Origin: an uncultured Bacteroidota bacterium
GTDB lineage: Bacteria > Bacteroidota > Bacteroidia > UKL13-3
NCBI GenBank assembly: GCA_903898215.1
Contig: CAIUEQ010000143.1
Location: 1-46,981 of the forward strand
Length of the DNA: 46,981 bases
Reading direction: 5' to 3'
Part shown: one piece after another, positions 1 through 10,400 of the stretch
Layout of the letters: every line of letters begins with the position of its first letter
How positions within the stretch are numbered: position 1 is the first letter of the stretch
The notes under the pieces: generated by a model
Databases searched by the model: none
What the model was told of the DNA's origin: nothing
The model's input: the letters and a program-made list of their open reading frames with translations, nothing else
Translations under genes and position numbers: made by a program

Positions 1-823
1 ATTGAAAATAAATAAACTGTTTTGAATAGCCAAGATTTTGAGCTGTTGACCAAACTTTTTCTAAATATGGTTTGGCATATTCTTCCGAATTTGCTTCCCA
101 AGCGAAGGTTGCATTCACTCCACCAACCATATCCAATAGCACACCAAATTCTGCGGTATATCCAGGGTGGTGCAAGTTTGTGCTCCAATATTGTGAACCC
201 AAACAATAGGAATGTCTGTATTCATTTTTTCCTAAATCCTCTGCATCAAAAAGTATAAGGTCGATTCCAATATCAACAGGATTTGATTTTAAAATTCTTG
301 CAATTTCCATCAAAACACCTACACCACTTGCTCCATCATTAGCTCCCAAAATTGGCTGGGTTGGGTTAACATTATCTTTGTCGGCATAAGGGCGAGAATC
401 CCAGTGAGAGCATAGCATGATGCGTTTTTTTGCTTTCGGATTTATCTCGGCAATAATATTTCGGATATTTAATTTTCTATCGTCAAAATTTGTAATGGTG
501 GTTTTTTGTTCGATTACATTATCGGTATATTTTTTCAACTCACCAACAATCCAATCACCACATTTTTTTGCTTCATCAGAGTTGGTCACACGTGGTCCGA
601 AATCACATTGCTTTTGCACAAAATAATAGGCAGAATCAGCATTAAAATTTGGAGAAATTTGTTTGTTGGCTGCAGGCTGTTGGCTGATTGTTTCGGGCTG
701 CTTGTCAACTTTTTTTGGTTGATTATTACATGAAGTGAAAATCAATGCAATAAATAAAAATGTAACCGCAAAGAGCGCAAAGTTTTTTCGCAAAGAGCAC
801 AAAGTTTTTTTATAGTTTTTCAT
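1..823 (-). CDS. M28-family zinc peptidase / glutaminyl cyclase-like lipoprotein (3' end cut by window)
   Basis: The minus-strand frame opens at the ATG at 821-823 and runs off the window, giving 274 residues. Residues 1-32 form a lipoprotein signal ending in FTSC with Cys32, so the protein is probably anchored to a membrane facing the periplasm or outside. The M28 fold is recognised from SHWDSRP (His140, Asp142), GANDGASG (Asp163, the usual bridging metal ligand) and LILFDAEDLG (residues 189-198), all in family order and spacing. The DAED form resembles the glutaminyl-peptide cyclotransferase-like branch common in Bacteroidota. It lies 15 bases after cysS and is probably the last gene of the DUF3127-cysS series. 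Oddly, the codons for residues 5-20 are two tandem 22-base copies of a dispersed repeat word. Substrate is unknown; aminopeptidase or cyclase activity is inferred from the family. Confidence 0.88.
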   Translation of the reverse strand, partial: MKNYKKTLCSLRKNFALFAVTFLFIALIFTSCNNQPKKVDKQPETISQQPAANKQISPNFNADSAYYFVQKQCDFGPRVTNSDEAKKCGDWIVGELKKYTDNVIEQKTTITNFDDRKLNIRNIIAEINPKAKKRIMLCSHWDSRPYADKDNVNPTQPILGANDGASGVGVLMEIARILKSNPVDIGIDLILFDAEDLGKNEYRHSYCLGSQYWSTNLHHPGYTAEFGVLLDMVGGVNATFAWEANSEEYAKPYLEKVWSTAQNLGYSKQFIYFQ

Positions 824-838
824 GATGATTAATAAATC

Positions 839-2308
839 TCAATTCGTGATTGTGTAAGACGTTCCTTCTTTTCCATCTTTAATTTCAAAACCCAAACGTT
901 TTAATTCATCACGAATCTCATCACTGGTTTTAAAATCTTTATTTGTTTTTGCATTGTTACGAATGTGAAATATCATTTGCATCAAACCATCAATTTTATC
1001 AGTGTTCACAGCATTTTCTTCTTTCAATCCCAAAATATCAAAAACAAAATCATTCATCAATTTTGATAATGAATTTTTATCTTCAATTGAAATTTTTTCG
1101 GTGCCAATATGAACAGCATTGATCATGCGAACTCCTTCAAATAAATGCGCCAATACAATCGGTGAGTTGAAATCGGAATTCATTGCATCATAAATGTTTG
1201 ACGTTAACAGTTTGACGTTTGATGTTGTTTGTTCACTGGTTTTTAAACCATCAATCAATTTCATGGTATTCATCAATCGTACAAAACCTTTTTCGGCTGC
1301 TTGTAATGCTTCGTTGCTAAAATCAAGCGTGCTTCGATAATGCGCCTGTAGCATAAAAAAACGAACTGTCATCGGGCTATAACCTTTATCAAGAAGTTTG
1401 TGATTCCCTGAAAATAATTCTAACGGTAAAAAAGAGTTGCCAAGCGACTTACTCATTTTTTGTCCGTTTACAGTTAACATATTGGTATGTATCCAAAACC
1501 TTGCAGGTGATTTTTGGTGACAAGCAATATTTTGAGCAACTTCATTTGTGTGATGGGTTGGGATAAGATCCATTCCACCACCATGAATATCAAATTCGTT
1601 TCCTAAATATTTTGAACTCATTGCCGAGCATTCGATATGCCATCCCGGGAAACCATCTCCCCATGGACTTTGCCAACGCATAATCGATTCGGGTTTTGCT
1701 TTTATCCAAAGCGCAAAATCTAGTCTTCCATTTTTGTCTTCCTGTCCGCCAAGTTCGCGAGTATTATTTAATAACTCATCTAAATTTCTTCCTGATAAAA
1801 TGGTGTAATTATTTTGCTTAGAGAATTTTTCTACATCAAAATAAATCGTTCCGTTTTTTTCATAAGCAAAACCATTCTCGAGAATAGTTTTGGTCATTTC
1901 AATTTGTTCGATGATATGACCAGTTGCAGTTGGTTCAATGCTTGGCGGGATAGTATTAAACAATTCGAGCACATGATGAAAATCCAACGTATATCGTTGT
2001 ACAATTTCCATTGGTTCTAATTGTTCGAGCTTAGCTTTTTTGCCAATTTTATCTTCCCCTTCATCCGCATCATTTTCTAAATGTCCGGCATCAGTGATGT
2101 TTCGCACATAGCGAACTTTATAACCGCAATGCAATAGATACCGATAAATTACATCGAAAGAAATATAGGTACGGCAATTACCAAGATGCGCATTATTGTA
2201 AACGGTTGGGCCACAAACATACATTCCTACATGACCTTCATGTATAGGTTCAAACTTTTCAAGTTCGCGAGAAAGAGTATTATAAATTTTTAGATCCTGT
2301 TTCTGCAT
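839..2308 (-). CDS. cysS: Cysteinyl-tRNA synthetase
   Basis: This class I synthetase charges tRNA-Cys with cysteine in the cytoplasm. It has 489 residues, slightly above the common size of about 460. The first zinc ligand is in MYVCGPTVYN (Cys32), followed by the HIGH signature as HLGN (41-44). Cys227 in HIECSAM and the HTNE segment (His253, Glu256) supply the remaining zinc ligands, and KMSKS is at 284-288. The ATG at 2308 gives the normal N-terminus. It starts 5 bases after the DUF3127 gene and is followed 15 bases later by the M28 peptidase, so the three are probably one operon. Residues about 360-371, in the linker after the catalytic core, are encoded by a GTTTGACGTT stutter that also resembles intergenic DNA elsewhere in the window. 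This probably explains the extra length. Confidence 0.97.
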   Translation of the reverse strand: MQKQDLKIYNTLSRELEKFEPIHEGHVGMYVCGPTVYNNAHLGNCRTYISFDVIYRYLLHCGYKVRYVRNITDAGHLENDADEGEDKIGKKAKLEQLEPMEIVQRYTLDFHHVLELFNTIPPSIEPTATGHIIEQIEMTKTILENGFAYEKNGTIYFDVEKFSKQNNYTILSGRNLDELLNNTRELGGQEDKNGRLDFALWIKAKPESIMRWQSPWGDGFPGWHIECSAMSSKYLGNEFDIHGGGMDLIPTHHTNEVAQNIACHQKSPARFWIHTNMLTVNGQKMSKSLGNSFLPLELFSGNHKLLDKGYSPMTVRFFMLQAHYRSTLDFSNEALQAAEKGFVRLMNTMKLIDGLKTSEQTTSNVKLLTSNIYDAMNSDFNSPIVLAHLFEGVRMINAVHIGTEKISIEDKNSLSKLMNDFVFDILGLKEENAVNTDKIDGLMQMIFHIRNNAKTNKDFKTSDEIRDELKRLGFEIKDGKEGTSYTITN

Positions 2309-2313
2309 GATCG

Positions 2314-2682
2314 TTAAAACGGTAGATCATCCGAAGGACTGTCTACAGTTGTTCCGGGATCTTGATCAGGATAAAAAGTATCTTGTGGTGCAGATGAACC
2401 TTGTTGCCCGTCTCCTTCAATTTTCCATGCACGAACATCAGTGAACCAGCGACCTTGCCATTCGCGCGATTCAAGATTTAATGATGCTTTGATTTGATCG
2501 CCTGCTTTAAACTTTTTAAGTTCAGCAACTTTATCACCCATCGTGCTTATCATTACTTTTTTAGGGAATTTATCAAATGTTTCAATAACAAATTCTTGTT
2601 TTGTCCAAGCGTTTCCTGTTTTGCTTGTTCCGCTTGTTTCATCCATTATTTGGATAATTTTTCCTGTGATTTCGAGAGCCAT
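2314..2682 (-). CDS. DUF3127 protein, SSB-like small protein
   Basis: The protein has 122 residues. The N-terminal part (GKIIQIMDETSGTSKTGN and the following KQEFVIET strand) matches the DUF3127 family of Bacteroidota, an OB-fold-like family related to single-stranded DNA-binding proteins. The C-terminus is low in complexity and ends in acidic DDLPF, which imitates the protein-docking tip of classical SSB. A role in binding nucleic acid and recruiting partners is an inference, and no experiment is known to me. It heads a probable operon with cysS (5-base gap). A perfect TAnnTTTG box lies about 45 bases before its ATG. Confidence 0.85.
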   Translation of the reverse strand: MALEITGKIIQIMDETSGTSKTGNAWTKQEFVIETFDKFPKKVMISTMGDKVAELKKFKAGDQIKASLNLESREWQGRWFTDVRAWKIEGDGQQGSSAPQDTFYPDQDPGTTVDSPSDDLPF

Positions 2683-2725
2683 TTTATTTTTGATTTATCG
2701 TTTGTAAAATTAGAAATTTTGAGCA

Positions 2726-2733
2726 CAAATTTA
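2726..2733 (-). promoter_or_regulatory. Bacteroidota -7 box upstream of the DUF3127-cysS operon
   Basis: The minus strand reads TAAATTTG, an exact TAnnTTTG match, 43 bases before the DUF3127 ATG. No TTG at the expected -33 position is evident, so the call rests on the -7 box alone. Confidence 0.4.
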
Positions 2734-2820
2734 TCTATGCGAAAATATTAGAAATTATCGTGAATTAAATTGATGTGTAAAAATTTATATTAGTTCAAAA
2801 ATTTTATTTGTGAAGACTCT

Positions 2821-2863
2821 ATTTCTAAAGATCTGACGCGTAATGCGTCAGACCTTTAGAAAT
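2821..2863. terminator. Long hairpin overlapping the stop of the SpmA/SpmB-like gene
   Basis: A 19-bp stem with one mismatch and a GTAAT loop has the core CTGACGC/GCGTCAG at 2833-2839 and 2845-2851. The outer arms are ATTTCTAAAG and CTTTAGAAAT. It covers the stop codon of the minus-strand gene at 2856. There is no strong T-run after it on the minus strand, so it may act as an mRNA 3'-end stabiliser or be a REP-like repeat rather than a classical terminator. Confidence 0.55.
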
Positions 2864-4289
2864 ATAATTTACAAACGAAGATAGCTGTGATCACACAAAC
2901 CAGATCAACAAGCAGCATCACTCCTAAAGCATAGCGTGAATCTTTGATGTTTACCGAACCAAAGTATAGTGCAACTACATAAAAGGTGGTTTCGGCAGCA
3001 CCCTGAAATAAACATGAGAGCTGACCGGTTAAACTATCGGCACCATAAGTTTTCATCGCATCAAGCATAAAACCACGTGATCCTCCGGCACTAAAAGGAC
3101 GCATGATTGCAACGGGAATAGCATTAATCACTTGCGGATCAACTTTAAAAATATTTAGTGTTGAGGTAATGCCATTCATAATAATATTCATCAATCCTGA
3201 ATTACGGAAAACACTTAAAGCAACCAACATCGCAACCATATATGGCAATACTCTTACACCGGTTGTAAAACCATCTTTGGCACCATGTATAAATGAATCG
3301 AAAATATTTGTTTGATTAAGAGTGAAGAATTTTTCGTTTAGAATGCTATACGCAACGATGAGTAAAATGATGAATAATAATGCCCCATTACTAAGGTTTC
3401 CGGTGAAGTGAAATTTTTCAATTCCATCTAACTTACTGATATAAAATAATAGTAAACCAATAATTGCACTGATGATTGTTACCACTCCAAGTACAACAAA
3501 ATTTATTAGATTAATCCTTTGTTTGATACTCACAAAAATTAAAGCAGCCAATGTTCCAACAAACGAAGTGATGATACACGGCAACATAATATCGGCAGGA
3601 TTATTTGCATGCTGTGCTGCACGATAGCCAATAATGGAAGTTGGAATTAAAGTTAAACCGGCAGCATGCAAACATAAAAACATGATCTGACTATTTGATG
3701 CTCGGTCTTTTGTTAAATTAACTTCCTGCATACTTTCCATTGCCTTTAATCCAAATGGTGTTGCTGCATTATCTAACCCCAAAAAATTGGCTGCAAAATT
3801 CATTGTCATAAACCCATATGCTGCATGATCTTTTGGTAACTCAGGAAAAATTTTGACAAAAAATGGGGCTAAAATTTTCGCTAATTTACTTATGGCATTC
3901 GAGTCATTTAATAAATTCAGTAAGCCGCAAAAAAAAGTGAGATATCCAATTAAAGGAAGCCAAATATCAGTAATCGTATTTTTGCATGTAGGAAAAATTC
4001 CATCTGCCTGTTGCTTCCCAACACACAATTGAACAACCCCATTTTCCAAATTTAGATAGGATGTATCTCCTTGCTGAAAAGGCAAAGTCCCGTTAGCCTG
4101 AATTTTTGAAAACAATACTGAATCTTTTTGCTGGAGTTGTTTTGTTGGGAGTTCTGCAATTACAAGTGCATCATTTTGTTTTCCGTTTACAACACTACTC
4201 AAAGTATACTGCCGTCCGGTTGACAGCATGATAAATAAATAGATTACACTAAGTACAATGATAAACGACCAAAATCTGCTTAATGCCAT
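2856..4289 (-). CDS. Nucleoside-recognition (GATE) membrane protein, SpmA-SpmB fusion type
   Basis: The protein has 477 residues and about ten hydrophobic segments. Its two halves resemble spore maturation proteins A and B, which occur fused in non-sporulating Bacteroidota. The first half carries MNFAANFLGLDNAATPFGLK, the typical conserved stretch with the N-x-x-G-L-x-N-A-A-T-P pattern. The second half holds RPFSAGGSRGFMLDA, typical of the SpmB-like GATE domain. Residues 1-22 are a membrane anchor. A periplasmic loop of about 90 residues follows before the conserved core. The function in non-sporulators is unknown; family members are thought to be transporters. It is transcribed alone, between two hairpins. 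Confidence 0.85.
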   Translation of the reverse strand: MALSRFWSFIIVLSVIYLFIMLSTGRQYTLSSVVNGKQNDALVIAELPTKQLQQKDSVLFSKIQANGTLPFQQGDTSYLNLENGVVQLCVGKQQADGIFPTCKNTITDIWLPLIGYLTFFCGLLNLLNDSNAISKLAKILAPFFVKIFPELPKDHAAYGFMTMNFAANFLGLDNAATPFGLKAMESMQEVNLTKDRASNSQIMFLCLHAAGLTLIPTSIIGYRAAQHANNPADIMLPCIITSFVGTLAALIFVSIKQRINLINFVVLGVVTIISAIIGLLLFYISKLDGIEKFHFTGNLSNGALLFIILLIVAYSILNEKFFTLNQTNIFDSFIHGAKDGFTTGVRVLPYMVAMLVALSVFRNSGLMNIIMNGITSTLNIFKVDPQVINAIPVAIMRPFSAGGSRGFMLDAMKTYGADSLTGQLSCLFQGAAETTFYVVALYFGSVNIKDSRYALGVMLLVDLVCVITAIFVCKLYF

Positions 4290-4380
4290 GAGAAATAATT
4301 ACGAATCAATTTTAATTCTTTTTAAAGAAACCGTAAAATAGAAGTTGTGTGCAGTTGTGGATATGTGCTGCAATTAAATA

Positions 4381-4411
4381 AAAAAGCCTTCGGGTTACCG
4401 AAGGCTTTTTT
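4381..4411. terminator. Bidirectional intrinsic terminator after the giant T9SS cargo
   Basis: A perfect 13-bp stem, AAAAAGCCTTCGG with CCGAAGGCTTTTT, has a GTTA loop. It has A/T runs on both sides, so it can work on either strand. It lies 20 bases after the stop of the minus-strand giant gene. Confidence 0.9.
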
Positions 4412-4430
4412 ATTTTAAAACATTATCTCC

Positions 4431-7400
4431 TTAATTTCTGATAAGGGTAACCGTTCCGTGAACAGATGTTTCATTAGCTTGAGCTCTCAACTTATAAGTG
4501 AAAATATAGAAGTAGGTTCCGTCTGCACAATCTGCCCCAGTATTATTATCTTTTCCATTCCACATATTTGTTTTGTCTGTACTGGTAAACACCTTAGTTC
4601 CCCAACGGTTATAAACCATCAGATCATATTTAAGTTCACCTTCAACATCTATTTTGAAGAAATCATTTTGTCCATTATCATCCGGTGTAAATACGTTAGG
4701 AATTACAACTTTGGTGATGTAAACATTATTAACCATTACACAGGTTGTGTCATTACAAAATTCAGGATCATTTGGAATATTTGTGAATGCCACCAAACAA
4801 ACTTTGAAGCTTCCGGTATCATCACCCAAATTGTATTCGAAATTAATATTCGGAATAGTGTATGACTTCGTACCATCAGCATCAGGTCTAAGCGTAATAC
4901 CATCTTTTTGATAAACTAACCAATGGTAATAATCTGCAGCCTGTGAGATGTTAGTGAATTTGTACAATGGGAAATTAGTAGTATCAAAAGGAACTTGAAT
5001 GATAGCCTTTGGTTTCATTGCACGAATGGTAATTGTATCTAGCATTCTACACTGCGCTGCTTTTGGAACAGATGACTGATAATTGATCGGGAACAATATA
5101 AATTTATATAGAGCCACCGAATCAAATTTCTGATTCTTCAAGGCCATATTACCAAAAACACTATCCTGTCTGATAAATGTTAATGGAGTATCTGCATACC
5201 TACGTTCAAATCTATATGCCGAGTAATTAAGCGAATCGGATAGATTTCGTACATCAAACAATTGACCCACACAAACAGTATCCTTATCAGCTTTAATTTT
5301 AGCATAATATGGTTGTTTAACATAAATATTAATTGAATCGTCTGGTATTTTTACTTCCGGACAAGCAACCTGGTTTAGAGGCAAAGCATCACGACCAACA
5401 GCATAAATTTTAAATACTCCTGTATCAGTATATACATGCCAAACGGTATCACGTCTTCCTGTTACAGGCGACATTCCACCATCTCCCCAATAGAAGAATG
5501 TTGAAAGGGTTGGCGTATCAGAAGGATTTCTCATATCAAATGAATCGGCCATATTCAGGATTCCAACTCTGAAAGGTTTACAACCAATGGTATCGGTGAA
5601 AATCTTGAATGCTGGACGAGGTCCTTGAACAGTGATTGATTTAGTTACTGTATCCGCACAACCTTGTTCTGTAAGAATTGCCAATTTTACTTTAAAAATT
5701 CCGTTTTTATTAAAGAACCAAATAGGATTTGGAATAACAGAATTAGGCGTAAGGGTATCCTGACCTTGTAATCCATTTGGATATTTATATCTGATAGTAA
5801 ACCACCATTTACGAGAAACCTCATGGTCAAAAGTATTAGTATCGTTTGCACCTGTGATTACAAAAGATGAATCCATGAATGAAGCTGTATCCTTACAACC
5901 AATAATATCGCTTGTAGTAAAGATTTTAGCAACCGGTTTCATTACTTCAACAAATGACACACAAGTATCAAAATGACCAATACTATCACGACTAATCATT
6001 GACACTTTAAACCTTCCGTAATTTAAAAATTGGTGAGTAGGTTTTGTACTTGAAATGATTGGCGTTCCATCTCCAAAATTCCAATACACGCGATGTGTGT
6101 AGAATGGAAACGAAGTGTATTGGTTGTTACTGATAAACACCCACTGAAATCCATTCCAATAAAACATTCCAACTTTTTTGTATGCACCTTTTCCATTATT
6201 ATAAATAAGTGTGCGACCAATAGTTGGAATTGGAACTCTTGAAAGATCAGTTATTGAATTAAGGGTATCATAATTTGGAGAATTCAACGGAGTGAAAGTG
6301 ATTATTGGTGTGAAGCACGGATACCATCCACCATAAGTTCCCCACGTATACAAACCAGGGTCACCGAGTGGACCTGTTACCGGACAGAATATTACCATTC
6401 CAGGATAAAGTAATTCGTATGCCGAATCAGATGTGCTGGCAGGAATTAATACTTTTACATTTCCTCCTCTAAGCACTCTATCCCAATGGCCTGTACGTTT
6501 TAAATTAGGATTTACACCAGGTAAGTAGGTGAGATTATCATCATAATTTGTCCATTTTCCAGGGAAGTATCTGAAATCTATTTGACTATTTGAATAGATA
6601 GTGTTTGAGTTAACGAGCGTATCAGTTGGATTTATTGAATCTCTTGCCCAGAAATTAATAGTATCAAACTGATAAGTATCCCATGGGTAACCAGCATTTG
6701 GCTCAAGTACTCCATAGTTAAATCCATGGTATCCGTCAGGACGACTTGTACCCCAAATTGGAATAGCTGTCATGGTAATAAAATTATCGAATCTCCAATA
6801 TCTAAGCGAGTCAATAAAGTGAGCAGGTTCGTTTTTACAGAAAACGGTATCTTCAACCCAATCTCCTCCATAAATATGTAGAGTATCAATAATACCAACT
6901 GTAAAATATTGACCAACGTTGTATTGGCAGTTTTGAGAGTTGGTCATAAAATGATCTATGGTTGTAATTGCATTTTCAGGTAAGCCTGCTTTCAAAGCAA
7001 TTTCCCAACTTGTTTTATGATAAACATGCCATATTGGAAGATACATCATTGCGGTATCAATGGTAATATATTGAGTAAACCTCATGGTATCTCTCATTGG
7101 TAAGAACAGAGTATCCATGTAATTGGTATATCCATATTTTGACCAAAGTGGATCGGCATGATTAGGGTTTGGACATTTACTTCTCAAGACAAGGGTGTCA
7201 GGAGCAGCTGTTGAAATATAATTGAAGAATCGGTGATAATTTACCGGCAATTTAGTGGTATCCTGAGCTCTGATCCGAATTGTATCAGGGTATAAACCTG
7301 CCCACGAATCGTGATTTGGTTCGGTACACTTATTCCGCAACATCAATATATCAGGAGCAATAAATCCTATTGAATCCCAGAATCGTTTGTAAAATCTTAT

Positions 7401-10400
7401 AGGATATTTAAATTGTCTTGTGCCATAAACTCCACAAGGCCAAACAGTAGAATCTATTATTACCGGATTACCTGATGATAAATCAAAATTATATTGAACA
7501 CGTCTTACTCCATGAGTATAATAACCATCGGTAGTATCTATTGGACTAAAATAGAATGAATCGGCTGTAACGGTTTGATCGTTCCAAACCCATACATTGC
7601 TTTTAACACTATCTTGAATACTATCTGCATAAATCACCCAAATTGTATCTTCACGCTCTCTTAGGTATGAAGCAGGATACACCCCATTTATTCCTGAAGG
7701 AAGTATTTCGATTGGTGATTTTATAAATGCTGCATTGAGTTCTTTTATTCGCCAGAAGTTATGATACCAAACTGTATCTGAAATACAACGCGACCAGTTT
7801 GGATCGATATATTCTAAAGTATATAAAGTATCCGGGAAATATGCAATAGAATCATAAGTACGTCTTAAAGGAACACGGTTAATAATTGCATTAAAGGCAT
7901 ACGTATGTGGCAAACTATCATCAACCCATCCGGCAGGAATTGGCACAAGTGGTGGTGTAGTTTTGTTTGCAATCTGGTCTATTAATAAGAAATTCTTATA
8001 GGTCCATGGGTTTCCTAGTCCGGCAGGATCTGCAGGATTCCAGCTATAAATTTTACCAGCTGAATCTCTTAAAGGACCGCCACTATTTGTTTGATTTAGT
8101 AAATAATTTGATTTCCAAACCTTAATTGTACTATCCTTTAAACCGTTTCCGATAAATACTCCAATGGTTACATATCCTAATAAACTATCAGCAGCAGGAG
8201 GTGTACCCGCATTTGCTCCCATATGGTATTGTAAAATCGAACCGCTGGCACCTGTCCATGGACTTGGTGGCAATGGATTCCAATTCATTCCAGTGTAAAA
8301 AGTATTTCTAGTCAAGAAACCAGGAGTAGTATTTGCACCTGGTCCTGGTGCTAACGCTGTTCCATAAGTACCAACTCCCCATGATGTAAATCCATCCAGA
8401 TAGCAAGGTGTATAATCCATCCTATCGGCAAGTGAATCAATATCGATCCATATAGATGTTCTACTTCCACATTCGAGTTTAAATCCTGGATATGGTTGTT
8501 TTTTATCATCAAATCTTAAGGCAGGATATCCTTGTGTACCTTGACCATTTAAACCAGGGCACTCTTTAGGTTGTTTACCCATACCTCTTGCATCAGGTTT
8601 TCCTAAAGCAAGAATAACGGTTGATTGCATTGTACAATCCCATGCATCAAGTGTATCTCCATCATTAAAATAACTTGGGTTGCGGTTTGAAGCCGTACGG
8701 CTTTCATTGTTTAAACTATCGGTTAATAATAGAGTTACTGTAATACATTTTTGAATGACCCTTCTAAACATATACTCGAAGAAATCCTGATTACTTCCCG
8801 GTAACTTAGTAGTACCCGGTGGTAGAACTATTGATTTTCCGGCAGTATAAGTTAATGGAGGGAAGTGGACAGCCGTATCAATACTGATACCGCTAAACAA
8901 AGTATAATTACCAAGTGCCATTTGGAATGGATCAGGAATTTGAGTAGCCCCGGGGGTTATTCCATTTGGTGCATTACCCGGTAACAAATCTCTTGGAAGC
9001 TGATTTGCTCTAGGTAAAGATTGATTGAGTGTATCGATACGAGGCCATTTTACCCATTTACCAGGTAGTGTGTCTCTTTCAATATATTTTTTCTGACAAT
9101 TAGAAGCAGGGGTATTTGAATAATAAAAATGCTGTTTACCTAAATGATTCCTATTGATGTATGAACCATAAGTTCCTGCTATACTCTGATATGATCCTAA
9201 TGCAATAAGATTTGCAATAGTAGCACTATCAGTAAAAGTAAAATAGTTACAGACATAAGTAGTGTCTACATAATGTGTAACAAATGAAGAGTCTTGCCTT
9301 TTCGACCAATTTCCAGATAGTATGTCTAGGTAAATTGGTTTACCCCACCAAGTGGTATCCCAGTCTTTTACAGCATAAGGTGATGTACCGTTAGTTCCTG
9401 GGGAACCATTTTTTGTCCAGAAATTCCCAGGAAGTGCCGAATTCCAAGGCATAAAATCATGTCCGTATCGGTACCAAAGGTATACGGTATCCCAGTTTGG
9501 ATAAACATGTCGAGGTAAAGTATCGTGTGAGTAATTACAATTTCTTCTTCCCTGATAGGTAACACCATTGCTGATAAAGAAATGATCACTATGCATAAAT
9601 TGTTGTACCGCATCACTCCACATACGTGTGGTATCATACATCACCAACAAAGTATCATGAAAACTCAAATAATCATTGGTATTTGAAATTGGTTTGTAAT
9701 ATGCAAACGAATCAATTTTTACTACTGGAGGCCAGCTGTACATACCCGCATGCGGAAAATGAGGAAGACTGAATGAAGTACATTGTGGAGCATAAACATC
9801 TCCAAAATCCCAACGTCTCCAAACATTTCTAGATTTATAGTTTACAGATGTATTTACAAAATCAACAGTATCGTTTGGTCCGCATTGTTGCTTTTGAGAT
9901 GTTTTAATCAGAATCTGAGCTGGTGGGTTTTCAATTCGAGCAAATGGTCCTAAAACTCTTACACCATAATTATAGCTTCGAGCAAATTTATACCAAAAAG
10001 TACTTAATGCTTTTCCAGTAGGATCAACAATCGTATTGTAATAGTATGGCTTAGTATGTAGTCCCAAAATATTCAAGCAAGAATCTGCCTGCACATCTTT
10101 TAATCCTGTAGGAAATGAAAGTGGAACTATTGAATCTCTAATTGTTTGAAAGGTTTTAGCTATTGGAGGTGGTATAAAGAAATTTGTAAGAACCGCATTG
10201 GTGAGCGTTCGTGGTGCAAATCCCCAATATTGATAAACCGGAACAGAGTCGGGTCTAATTATTGGATATGGTGAATATGGTGATGTGAAATTAAGCGTAT
10301 CGAAATAGTATGCTGTGTCTCCAATGTATTTGTTTTTAAATACCATTTTGTATTTAGCAAAATTGGAAACATGTCCAACATATCTCATTTGTACACTATC

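Noticed and set aside
417..733. Overlapping plus-strand frames across the M28 gene
   Set aside because: They are antisense shadows; the minus-strand frame carries the full M28 motif set.
4458..4865. 135-residue plus-strand frame inside the giant cargo
   Set aside because: Antisense to the CHU_C domain, which is clearly the coding strand; no recognisable motif.
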